Source: Desulfurivibrionaceae bacterium (GTDB lineage: Bacteria > Desulfobacterota > Desulfobulbia > Desulfobulbales > VMSU01). Taken from it: a stretch of 64,000 nt of DNA. The stretch covers positions 186,001 to 250,000 of the forward strand of contig JAQYVV010000002.1 in the NCBI GenBank assembly GCA_030145275.1, read 5' to 3'. Positions 55,390 to 64,000 of the stretch are shown here, piece after piece. Each line of letters opens with the position of its first letter. The first letter of the stretch is position 1. Below the pieces are notes generated by a model. The model was not told where the DNA came from. It was given only the letters and a program-made list of their open reading frames with translations, and did no database searches. The position numbers and the translations under genes were made by a program.

Positions 55390-57244
55390 GGTTCCCCTCT
55401 ATGGCTGCTTCTTTGTCAAAGTAGGTTTCTAAGACCAATTTAGCGATAGGCCCGGCTCCTGAACCGCCGTGCAGCCCATGTTCAACCAAGACGGTTACGG
55501 CTATCTCCGGAGCCTCTGCTGGGGCAAAACAGGTAAACCAAGCATGATCTCTATATTTATAGGGAATATCTTCTTCAGCTAGATGCCTATATTTTGACAG
55601 CCTGACCACCTGCGCGGTCCCTGTTTTACCAGCCACTGTCAGTCCCTCTACTTTTGCCATCCCGCCAGTACCATGCTTATCCTGAACTGCAGCTATTAAG
55701 CCTTCATTTATGAGGCGGTATGCCGCTTTTCCACCTAGTGATCTTCCTGTTTCAACTGGCTTGAACTCTGTAATTATTTCACCACCTGGGCCCCTTATCT
55801 CTTTTATGAGTTGCGGACGATATCGAATGCCTCCATTGCTTAGGGTGGCTGTTGCTTGACATATCTGCAACGGCGTGGCCAGGTTAAAACCTTGTCCGAT
55901 GGATGTGGACAAGGTTTCTCCCTCCTGCCATATTTCTTTTCGCTTCCGTTTTTTCCATTCCATTGTCGGAACCAAGCCGCTCTTTTCATGCTCAAGCTCT
56001 ATTCCCGTAGCAGAACCAAGTCCCATGCTCTTGGCATACATGGCCAGCTTATCAACGCCAAGCTTAAGGCCAGTCTGATAAAAATAGACGTCACAGGACT
56101 CTGCCAGGGCCTTCTTTAGATTTACTGCGCCATGTCCTCTTCTCTTCCAGCAGTTATATTGTCTACCATGTAAACTCATTGAGCCGTTGCAGTAGAATAT
56201 GGTATCAGGAGCAATTATTTTTTCTGTAAGCCCCGCCAGTGCCGTAATGATTTTATATGTTGATGCCGGAGGATACTGCCCTTGGATGGCTTTATTCATA
56301 AAGGGCTTCATGGGGTTATCCTGCATGGACTTCCAGGCTTTAGAGGAGATACCTCCAATAAATTCTTCAAGATCCATAGGAGGAGAACTGGCAAGAGCCA
56401 AGATCTGGCCGTCCTTAACATTCATGGCAACAACCGCGCCTGCTTTTCCCAAGAGCGCCTGCTCGGCAATCTTCTGCAAGCTTAAATCTAAGGTCAATTT
56501 TATATCATTGCCAGGGAGCGGTTCATTGATGGTCAACTCTTTTTGCTCAAACCCTTGGGCATCAATTTCAACATATCTTTGCCCCTTTTCACCCCGCAAC
56601 TCCTCTTCAAAAATCCTTTCAAGGCCGGTCTTGCCTATTTGATCGTTAGCTCGATAATTTTTGCTGTATAGGTCTATAAGCTCTTTTTTGTTTATACTGC
56701 CAAGGTAGCCGACCATATGTGAGGCCAAGCTTTCGTGTATATAGTCCCGTGAGGGTAACGCTTCAATTCTAATGCCTGGTAAATCGTATTGATGATTTTC
56801 GATATAGACTAACTTTTTCCAGTCAATATCTTCCTTTAGTCGTATAGGCATATACCTCGGATAGTCTGACCCCTCCCTGACTCTGTCGAGAAGCTCATTT
56901 ATGTCCACACTCAGAATAGAGGCCGTCTTCTTCAGAACTTCTTCGGGATTAACTGAATCTTCTCGCATCCATGTTACGTTAAAGTAGGGTCTATTCGCTA
57001 AGAGTATATTCCCATGCCTGTCCAACAAATTTCCCCTGGGCGCCACAATTGTTTGGACCCTGACTCTGTTGTTCTCCGAAAGTTGGTCGTAGTCGGCGCC
57101 GCGTAATATCTGCAAAAACCACAAGCGGACAACAAGAAGCAGAACAAAAAACAGTATTATTCCCGTAGCAATATTAATGCGCTGTTTCAGCTCATTAAGT
57201 TCTATCTCGTTGATTTTTTCTATGCGTGGAATATTTGAGGCCAT
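55376..57244 (-). CDS. mrdA: Penicillin-binding protein 2 (elongation transpeptidase)
   Basis: 622 aa. One N-terminal membrane helix (~27-47), the non-catalytic pedestal domain, then the transpeptidase with SxxK as YPPASTYKI, SxN as ESCDVY-like region, and KTG as VAGKTGTAQVV. It cross-links side-wall peptidoglycan with RodA. It follows mreD by 8 nt and overlaps rodA, the usual mreBCD-mrdA-rodA order. Confidence 0.95.
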   Translation of the reverse strand: MASNIPRIEKINEIELNELKQRINIATGIILFFVLLLVVRLWFLQILRGADYDQLSENNRVRVQTIVAPRGNLLDRHGNILLANRPYFNVTWMREDSVNPEEVLKKTASILSVDINELLDRVREGSDYPRYMPIRLKEDIDWKKLVYIENHQYDLPGIRIEALPSRDYIHESLASHMVGYLGSINKKELIDLYSKNYRANDQIGKTGLERIFEEELRGEKGQRYVEIDAQGFEQKELTINEPLPGNDIKLTLDLSLQKIAEQALLGKAGAVVAMNVKDGQILALASSPPMDLEEFIGGISSKAWKSMQDNPMKPFMNKAIQGQYPPASTYKIITALAGLTEKIIAPDTIFYCNGSMSLHGRQYNCWKRRGHGAVNLKKALAESCDVYFYQTGLKLGVDKLAMYAKSMGLGSATGIELEHEKSGLVPTMEWKKRKRKEIWQEGETLSTSIGQGFNLATPLQICQATATLSNGGIRYRPQLIKEIRGPGGEIITEFKPVETGRSLGGKAAYRLINEGLIAAVQDKHGTGGMAKVEGLTVAGKTGTAQVVRLSKYRHLAEEDIPYKYRDHAWFTCFAPAEAPEIAVTVLVEHGLHGGSGAGPIAKLVLETYFDKEAAIEGNHVPN

Positions 57245-57252
57245 GTGCTGAT

Positions 57253-57807
57253 CTATTGTGCCTTCTTGGGCCTGTATCTGTTGTTTTTACCGCGTCTTTT
57301 CATGAAAAAGGATCTTCTTTCATATTTCTTGTCGCATTGCTGCATAACAAGATGAAAAATACGGTTAAAAGGAATTGTTAATATGGTTATGATCAGGACT
57401 CTTTTTAAAATACCACCCCAGGACCACGGGCTCAAATCTTCTTCAGCCAACATTGAAGAAAAAAGATATAGCAGCCCATGGGCTACAAGATATGCCAAAG
57501 CAGTTATGGCAGGTTGCTGAGAAGCCTCTTTTATAGCAAGTATGGCTGACACTGCCCGAATGAGAAAAAAAACAAGGGAGTAGGATAAAACATAGAGTCC
57601 AAGAAAGTACCCTGAAAAAACCTCCATGGCAGTGCCAAGCACCAAACAAAGAACAATCCCCTGGCTTAGCTTTAGATAGATTGCTGAAAAAACGAGGAGA
57701 ATGAAGAGCAGGTCCGGCATGCCTATCCATTCAGGTAGTGCCTGGAAAATGGAGGTCTGTACGGTAATAAGCAAGATACCTATGGCAAGAAAAATGGGAA
57801 GACGCAT
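57253..57807 (-). CDS. mreD: Rod shape-determining protein MreD
   Basis: 184 aa with five or six membrane helices. MreD sequences are weakly conserved; assignment rests on size, hydrophobic profile, the PDLLFILLVFSAIYLKLSQG region and the position between mreC (3-nt gap) and mrdA (8-nt gap). It is the inner-membrane part of the elongasome. The basic C-terminal tail (KRRGKNNRYRPKKAQ) is unusual but plausible. Confidence 0.88.
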   Translation of the reverse strand: MRLPIFLAIGILLITVQTSIFQALPEWIGMPDLLFILLVFSAIYLKLSQGIVLCLVLGTAMEVFSGYFLGLYVLSYSLVFFLIRAVSAILAIKEASQQPAITALAYLVAHGLLYLFSSMLAEEDLSPWSWGGILKRVLIITILTIPFNRIFHLVMQQCDKKYERRSFFMKRRGKNNRYRPKKAQ

Positions 57808-57810
57808 AAA

Positions 57811-58650
57811 CTATTCTGTAAGGGGATCTTTTTTTAATACTATGATGACATATTCAAGCTTGCGAAAATCTACCGCTGGTTGAACTTGGATTTTCTGAAA
57901 TAACCCTCTTCTGCTGTTGACGACAGTTGTCACGATACCAATAGCCAAACTTTTAGGGAATGTCCCTCCCATTCCAGAGGTTATAATCTGGTCACCAACC
58001 TTCACCTGATCATTTTTCAAAACATACTGCAGGTTATAGCCGCGCCCATTTCCTTTGATTATCCCCTTAACTCTGTTGTGCTGGACAATAGCATCAATAG
58101 CACTGTTTGGATCAATGCTCAGCAAAATCTTAGCGTAATCAGGAGAGGTATTGCTAACCTGACCAACGGCACCCTCGATGGTGACCACGGGCATTCCTTT
58201 TTTTATGCCGGAACTGCTGCCTTTGTTGATTGTCAAAGTTTTAAACCAAAGGGCAGGGTCACGGCCAATAATTCGTGCTGTTATTGTCGGGGGCTTAAAG
58301 GACTCCTCCAAATCGAGAATTTTTTTCAAACTAACATTGGTCGCCTCCGCTTCTCGATAAGCGAGGTTCATGGTGCGAGTTTTCTGTAGTTCCAGGCGTA
58401 AAGCCTCGTTTTCTTTACTCACTGAGACCAGATCAATGTAATGATCCCATATACCTTTACAGAAACCTACAGAAGAGGAAAAAGCACCCTGCACTGGACC
58501 AAGCATCTCTAAGGTCAGTTTGTGGGGAAGGTTAAAGTCGGTCCTTCCCAGAGTAGAAGAAATAATAGCAAAAACAAGGGGAATAATCAGAACCAGAAAG
58601 ATAATGATTTTTATGGGTTGGGAATTTTTCTTTTTTTTCTCATATGTCAT
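57811..58650 (-). CDS. mreC: Rod shape-determining protein MreC
   Basis: 279 aa. One membrane helix (~13-32), a coiled coil (~65-105), then the beta-rich domain with ARIIGRDPALWFKTLTINKG, MPVVTIEGAVGQVS and DQIITSGMGGTFPKSLAIG. It links cytoplasmic MreB to periplasmic wall synthesis. mreD starts 3 nt after its stop. Length is typical. Confidence 0.95.
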   Translation of the reverse strand: MTYEKKKKNSQPIKIIIFLVLIIPLVFAIISSTLGRTDFNLPHKLTLEMLGPVQGAFSSSVGFCKGIWDHYIDLVSVSKENEALRLELQKTRTMNLAYREAEATNVSLKKILDLEESFKPPTITARIIGRDPALWFKTLTINKGSSSGIKKGMPVVTIEGAVGQVSNTSPDYAKILLSIDPNSAIDAIVQHNRVKGIIKGNGRGYNLQYVLKNDQVKVGDQIITSGMGGTFPKSLAIGIVTTVVNSRRGLFQKIQVQPAVDFRKLEYVIIVLKKDPLTE

Positions 58651-58748
58651 TGATGGGCCTGACTATGGGAATGATGGGGGGAATAAAAGAGTAGCCATGG
58701 TCATAGAGAGCAGCTAACCGGACTGGATTTAAGTACTGCCAGTTCCAA

Positions 58749-59831
<1,083 letters not shown>

Positions 59832-59865
59832 CTACCAGACTATATGCTCCTTGGCAAGAAAAAGC

Positions 59866-59895
59866 TTGACTTAAAGAGACGGCACATGGTATTAA
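59866..59895 (+). promoter_or_regulatory. Promoter of tRNA-Ala
   Basis: TTGACT (59866-59871), an 18-bp spacer and TATTAA (59890-59895), about 26 nt before the tRNA. Confidence 0.6.
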
Positions 59896-59921
59896 GTTTT
59901 TCTTTTAAATAAAAGGTTTTT

Positions 59922-59997
59922 GGGGCTATAGCTCAGCTGGGAGAGCGCCTGTCTGGCAGACAGGAGGTCAGCGGTTCGATCCCGCTTAGCTCCACCA
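59922..59997 (+). tRNA. tRNA-Ala (GGC)
   Basis: 76 nt with encoded CCA. Acceptor GGGGCTA pairs with TAGCTCC (with a G-T), anticodon arm CCTGT-CTGGCAG-ACAGG gives GGC, and the T-arm is GCGG-TTCGATC-CCGC. Confidence 0.97.
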
Positions 59998-60030
59998 TAT
60001 ATTGTTTCGTTGTGATCCAGCGAAAACCTC

Positions 60031-60071
60031 GGCCCCTTGTTGTGTTGATCCACGCAAGGGGCCTTTTTTTT
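60031..60071 (+). terminator. Terminator of tRNA-Ala
   Basis: GGCCCCTTG (60031-60039) pairs exactly with CAAGGGGCC (60055-60063) and is followed by eight T. Confidence 0.92.
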
Positions 60072-60141
60072 GTGCCATTTGGACTTTCCTGGAATTATTG
60101 TAACTATTAGGGGGAACCTTTTTATCGAGATACAGTGATCC

Positions 60142-60178
60142 AAAAAAAAAGCACCTGGAGCAAAAACCCCAAGTGCTT
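60142..60178 (-). terminator. Terminator of tRNA-Pro
   Basis: On the minus strand AAGCACTTGGGG pairs, with G-T wobbles, to CTCCAGGTGCTT and is followed by a run of T. It starts 8 nt past the tRNA 3' end. Confidence 0.88.
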
Positions 60179-60185
60179 GTACTAC

Positions 60186-60262
60186 TGGTCGGGATGAGAA
60201 GATTCGAACTTCCGGCCCCTTGACCCCCAGTCAAGTGCGCTACCAGACTGCGCCACATCCCG
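60186..60262 (-). tRNA. tRNA-Pro (GGG)
   Basis: 77 nt with encoded CCA. Acceptor CGGGATG pairs with CATCCCG, anticodon arm CTTGA-CTGGGGG-TCAAG gives GGG, and the T-arm is GGAAG-TTCGAAT-CTTCT. Confidence 0.97.
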
Positions 60263-60324
60263 ACCTAATTTCCGAACAACAGAGTAAAACAGCCCAAATA
60301 GATTAGATTAGCTGAACTTTACTA

Positions 60325-60702
60325 TCACTTATTGAGTAATATCTGTAATTCTTGCAAATCATTTTTTATTTTTTTTAACAGAGTTGAATCTGGAGGGTTA
60401 GAACGGTCTGTATCCAGATTTTCATCTTTACCTTTTCGGCCCAAACACTTTCGTGCTCCTGCTATGGTGTGGCCCTCTTCTTGGATGAGATGTTTGATAT
60501 TTAGAATGATTTCAACATCTTCTTTTCGGTATAAACGCTGATTAGAACTTGCCCTTCTTGGGCGTATATCCTTAAACTCAGATTCCCAAAAACGAAGTGT
60601 GTGTGATTTAATATCGGTTATCTCACACACTTCACCGATTTTAAAATAGAGTTTGTCTGGGATTTTCCCCGGTTCAAGCACTGTACCCACAGATATCTCC
60701 AT
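60325..60702 (-). CDS. MerR family transcriptional regulator
   Basis: 125 aa. The DNA-binding winged helix is FKIGEVCEITDIKSHTLRFWE through RRASSNQRLYRKEDVEII, then a helical segment (IQEEGHTIAGARKCLG) and a short coiled-coil tail. No effector domain or Cys ligands remain, so it belongs to the short MerR type often found after ihfA in Desulfobacterota. Its targets are unknown. Confidence 0.9.
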   Translation of the reverse strand: MEISVGTVLEPGKIPDKLYFKIGEVCEITDIKSHTLRFWESEFKDIRPRRASSNQRLYRKEDVEIILNIKHLIQEEGHTIAGARKCLGRKGKDENLDTDRSNPPDSTLLKKIKNDLQELQILLNK

Positions 60703-60761
60703 GCAGAATGCAGCAATCGCTAACCTGGAAAGACAGGCATAAGCGATAATCTGATCAACTC

Positions 60762-61052
60762 TTAACGATTTATTTTTTGCCTTAACTCCTTACTAGGTTT
60801 GAACGAAACCATACTGCGCTTGGAAATCTCCATGACCTCACCGGTCTGAGGATTTCGACCAACACGGCTCTCTTTCTTTAACACTTTAAATGTGCCAAAA
60901 TGAACAATTTTAACCTGCTCTTCATTTGTTAAAGCGTGCCTTATATGGAAAAAAAAGTCATCTACCAGATCCCCTGCGCTTCTCAGGGAAAAACCCATTT
61001 TTTCATGGACGGCCTTGGCAAGGTCCTTTCGAGTTAGATTATTTCGCTTCAT
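60762..61052 (-). CDS. ihfA: Integration host factor subunit alpha
   Basis: 96 aa, full length. The HU/IHF signature HFGTFKVLKKESRVGRNPQT and the early TRKDLAKAVHEKMGFS are clear. IHF bends DNA as a heterodimer and assists sigma-54 promoters, recombination and replication. It starts 1 nt after the pheT stop, the classic pheST-ihfA order. Confidence 0.95.
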   Translation of the reverse strand: MKRNNLTRKDLAKAVHEKMGFSLRSAGDLVDDFFFHIRHALTNEEQVKIVHFGTFKVLKKESRVGRNPQTGEVMEISKRSMVSFKPSKELRQKINR

Positions 61053-61053
61053 T

Positions 61054-63468
61054 TTAAATTTCCCTTAACTGGCCATCAAATTTACTGAGTAGCATATCTA
61101 TAATCTGTTGATGAACTTCTTTGACTTGATCATCATCAAGAGTTTGTTCAATAGAGTGGTAGGTTATTTTTATGGCAACACTTTTACTATCTTTTTCAAT
61201 TGACTTTCCACGATATATATCAAAGATTTCGGCATTTACAATATAAGGTTGCTTGCTTGCCAATATTTCTTTGATCATATCGCCGCCACCAACTGATTCT
61301 GGAACAACAACTGCTAAATCCCATTTTACAGCAGGAAACTTTGATAAGGGTGCAAAGACTATAGGCTTGGGTTTAACTGTCATAAACTGAGTAATATTAA
61401 GATCAAGAAAAAATACTTCCTGCTTAATCCCAAAATTCTCAAGAATTGATCTTTCAAAGGTACCGAGAACACCGAGGATGGTTTCTTCTTTGCTTACGGT
61501 CAAAAAATTTCCAGCACTTGCATATGGTGGATTGTCAACCGCTTTGAAATCAATGCCATCAATATTTAGGGAAGTGCATAATTGTTCAACGGTTCCAATA
61601 ACATCAAGTATATCTGCATGTTTCTCTCCGAAATGAAGTAAGGATGAGCCTGGGGTACGGCGACCGGTGAAAACTGCGGCCAAGCGAATAATCTCATCTG
61701 GTAATTCCTCCCCTTTTTTGGGATGAAAAACCTTGCCAATCTCAAAGATGCGAACATCGTTATTCTGTCTATTTACATTGTGGCGAACATTGTCAAGCAG
61801 CCCTGAAAGCAAAGTAGTCCGCATGACACTTTGATCTTCGCTAAGTGGGTTTAACAGTTCCACGGTTTTTCGTAATTCATCTTGCCCAGTTAACCCCAAT
61901 AGGTCAAAATGCTGCTTTGCAATAAATGAGTAATTTATTGCTTCAACAAAGCCCATGGCTGCCATATGACCCGCAATACGGTTTCGCATCTGACGGACTG
62001 GTTCCTGTTCTGAAAAACTCATCGGAACAACCGGCAAGGTAGTGGGGATATTGTTATATCCATATAGTCTGGCAATTTCTTCGACCAAATCCGCTTCCCT
62101 TTCCAGATCAACACGAAAACTAGGGGGGAACACCTGCAAGGTGTCAGGGGCAAGCATTTCTGTCTTGATTTCTATGCCATTCAAGAAGGTAGATAACTCT
62201 TCGGCTGAAAACTGCACTCCAAGAAGGTCAGAGGTGCGCTGAACCCTTAATTTAATTGGCGCAGGAGCCTTAATGTCAGAATTTACGTCAATACCGCTGG
62301 CTTCCGCCTCTGCACCACAAATTTCACAAATTAGTTGGGACGCACGCTCAAGCGCCGTAACTGTTCCCATTGGATCAATGCCACGTTCAAAACGATATGA
62401 GGCATCAGTGCCTAAATTAAGCTTTCGATTCGTCTTGCGAATGCTGATTGGGTTAAAATAGGCACTTTCAAGTAGGACTTCGGTGGTATTCTCATTCACT
62501 TCTGAGTTTTCAGCGCCCATCACTCCTGCCACGGCTACAGGCTTCTCATCGTCACAAATAAGCAGCATTTCAGGGTCAAGTTTACGTTGTGTACCATCTA
62601 GGGTGGTTATTTTTTCACCGGCTACAGCCTTTCGAACAATGATTTTAGCACCGCTCAGTTTGGCAAAGTCAAATGCATGCAGGGGCTGCCCATATTCAAG
62701 CATGACAAAGTTTGTTATATCGACAACATTGTTGATCGGACGTAAACCTACAGCCAAAAGTGTTCTTTGCAGCCACCAGGGAGAGGGGGCGAGCTTGACA
62801 TTTTTCAACAATTTGGCCGAGTATCTCGGGCATGCATCGGCTGCCTGGATTTCAATGGTAAATGAATCTGATCCAGTAAGTTTCGGTAGGTTATCTGCAA
62901 TTGGTTTGTTGAGCTTTTCGCTGCTGATGCCGGCAATTTCCCTGGCAACTCCAATAACACTCGTACAATCAGGCCGGTTGGGAGTCAGATCGACCTCAAT
63001 GAGGGTATCCGAAAGCTCTAAGGCTTCTACTAATGATTGGCCTGGGGTATAGTCGGGCGGCAGATCCATTATGCCTGACTGCTGCTCACTAATCTTGAGT
63101 TCCTTTTCAGAACACAGCATTCCGTCAGAGGCTTCGCCGCGAATCTTCGCAGGTTTGACCTTGAAATTTCCTGGTAATACCGCCCCAGGCAGAGCAAGGG
63201 CTGTAAGCATCCCTGCTCGAACATTGGGAGCACCACAGACGACTCGCTTGGTCTCGGTTCCGATTGAGACGTCGCAGAGCGTTAATTTGTCGGCATTAGG
63301 ATGCTTTTCAACCTTTTCAATCTTGGCAACAACAACCTTGTCGAGATCGGCAAAAAGAGGCTCCACTGCGTCAACCTCAAGGCCGAGCATAGTAAGACGA
63401 TCCGCCAGATCTGCTGCGGGCAGATTGACATCCACATATTTTTCCAACCAATTTACGGTAAATTTCAT
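61054..63468 (-). CDS. pheT: Phenylalanine-tRNA ligase beta subunit
   Basis: 804 aa, normal length. The N-terminal tRNA-binding (OB) domain has VGKVEKVEKHPNADKLTLC-type sequence VVVAKIEKVEKHPNADKL; B3/B4 and B5 regions follow (EYGQPLHAFDF), and the C-terminal anticodon-binding domain ends with FDIYRGKSIEKDSKSVA. It acts with pheS as an alpha2-beta2 enzyme charging tRNA-Phe. ihfA follows 1 nt later. Confidence 0.97.
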   Translation of the reverse strand: MKFTVNWLEKYVDVNLPAADLADRLTMLGLEVDAVEPLFADLDKVVVAKIEKVEKHPNADKLTLCDVSIGTETKRVVCGAPNVRAGMLTALALPGAVLPGNFKVKPAKIRGEASDGMLCSEKELKISEQQSGIMDLPPDYTPGQSLVEALELSDTLIEVDLTPNRPDCTSVIGVAREIAGISSEKLNKPIADNLPKLTGSDSFTIEIQAADACPRYSAKLLKNVKLAPSPWWLQRTLLAVGLRPINNVVDITNFVMLEYGQPLHAFDFAKLSGAKIIVRKAVAGEKITTLDGTQRKLDPEMLLICDDEKPVAVAGVMGAENSEVNENTTEVLLESAYFNPISIRKTNRKLNLGTDASYRFERGIDPMGTVTALERASQLICEICGAEAEASGIDVNSDIKAPAPIKLRVQRTSDLLGVQFSAEELSTFLNGIEIKTEMLAPDTLQVFPPSFRVDLEREADLVEEIARLYGYNNIPTTLPVVPMSFSEQEPVRQMRNRIAGHMAAMGFVEAINYSFIAKQHFDLLGLTGQDELRKTVELLNPLSEDQSVMRTTLLSGLLDNVRHNVNRQNNDVRIFEIGKVFHPKKGEELPDEIIRLAAVFTGRRTPGSSLLHFGEKHADILDVIGTVEQLCTSLNIDGIDFKAVDNPPYASAGNFLTVSKEETILGVLGTFERSILENFGIKQEVFFLDLNITQFMTVKPKPIVFAPLSKFPAVKWDLAVVVPESVGGGDMIKEILASKQPYIVNAEIFDIYRGKSIEKDSKSVAIKITYHSIEQTLDDDQVKEVHQQIIDMLLSKFDGQLREI

Positions 63469-63692
63469 AATTATAATTTTTGATTGACAGTTTAGCAGAT
63501 AACGTAGACTTCGGATAGCACAGATTTTGGATAGGGTAGGGCAATCACAGAGAAGGTGTGCCTTCTATCTAGCAAAAACTTACAACGCAGTACCCAAGAG
63601 CGCTTGAAGTCTTCCCTTATATCTTGCGGGCGTATATTGGCCTGCTATACCTTTGGGGTACTTTTCGAAGTCGTTGCCTGTTTGCGACGCCA
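63469..63692. other. pheS-pheT gap with motif and degenerate 17-bp units
   Basis: 224 bp, unusually long for pheS-pheT. Degenerate 17-bp-unit relatives occur near 63503 (AACGTAGACTTCGG) and 63605 (GAAGTCTTCCCTTATATC). The 13-bp motif at 63683-63695 forms the pheS stop. Confidence 0.6.

Positions 63693-63695
<3 letters not shown>
63683..63695 (-). repeat. 13-bp motif TGATGGCGTCGCA at the pheS stop
   Basis: The first three bases are the pheS TGA stop. Other exact copies are at 12611-12623 and 15062-15074 (both minus), the second one being the DUF502 stop. Confidence 0.75.

Positions 63696-64000
<305 letters not shown>

Overview
The window looks like chromosomal DNA of a mesophilic, anaerobic Desulfobacterota bacterium, probably close to the Desulfobulbales. 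This is inferred from gene content: a stand-alone CooS carbon-monoxide dehydrogenase, a UGA-containing rhodanese read as a selenoprotein, many HDOD and response-regulator signalling proteins, a two-CW cysteine module in a histidine kinase, a bacterial sucrose synthase/sucrose-phosphate synthase pair, and the gene order mreBCD-mrdA-rodA next to pheS-pheT-ihfA-merR. No rRNA is present, so the placement is not proven.

Layout. 1-9055 is a minus-strand signalling block: a FapA/DUF342 protein, two receiver proteins, an HDOD protein, two histidine kinases and a truncated MglA-like GTPase. 9304-15035 is a sucrose module (sps and a PfkB sugar kinase on minus, susA divergent on plus), plausibly for compatible-solute turnover. 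15072-27995 holds housekeeping and repair genes: DUF502, Fic, SPL-like radical SAM, Uup, a lipoprotein, RecQ, SrkA, RhlE, and a likely small RNA gene after srkA. 28522-38939 holds hrpB, a radical SAM protein, yaiI, a SprT/DUF2786 protein, a rhomboid and several unrecognised genes. 39327-43735 contains glnK-amt behind a sigma-54 promoter, and cooS. 44122-48488 has a Pmp3 peptide, a small Cys-rich ORF, the selenoprotein rhodanese with its SECIS hairpin, and a hybrid kinase 7 nt downstream of it. 48573-54003 has SulP, tRNA-Phe, RDD, a zinc-ribbon acidic protein, a lipoprotein, pcm and DUF368. 54277-59786 is the rod-shape operon mreB-mreC-mreD-mrdA-rodA. The end holds tRNA-Ala, tRNA-Pro, a MerR regulator, ihfA, pheT and the 3' end of pheS.

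The intergenic space is unusually full of dispersed repeats. I see three families: A, about 72-167 bp with TGCCTTA/TAAGGCA ends; B, about 50-192 bp with GTAAATATTCGGC ends; C, a long hairpin of about 148 bp. There is also a 17-bp unit (GATAAGCGAAGACTTCG) shared by A and B, and a 13-bp motif (TGATGGCGTCGCA). Many copies lie within a few bases of stop codons, and some supply the stop codon. The two strongest leads are the selenocysteine rhodanese and this repeat system.
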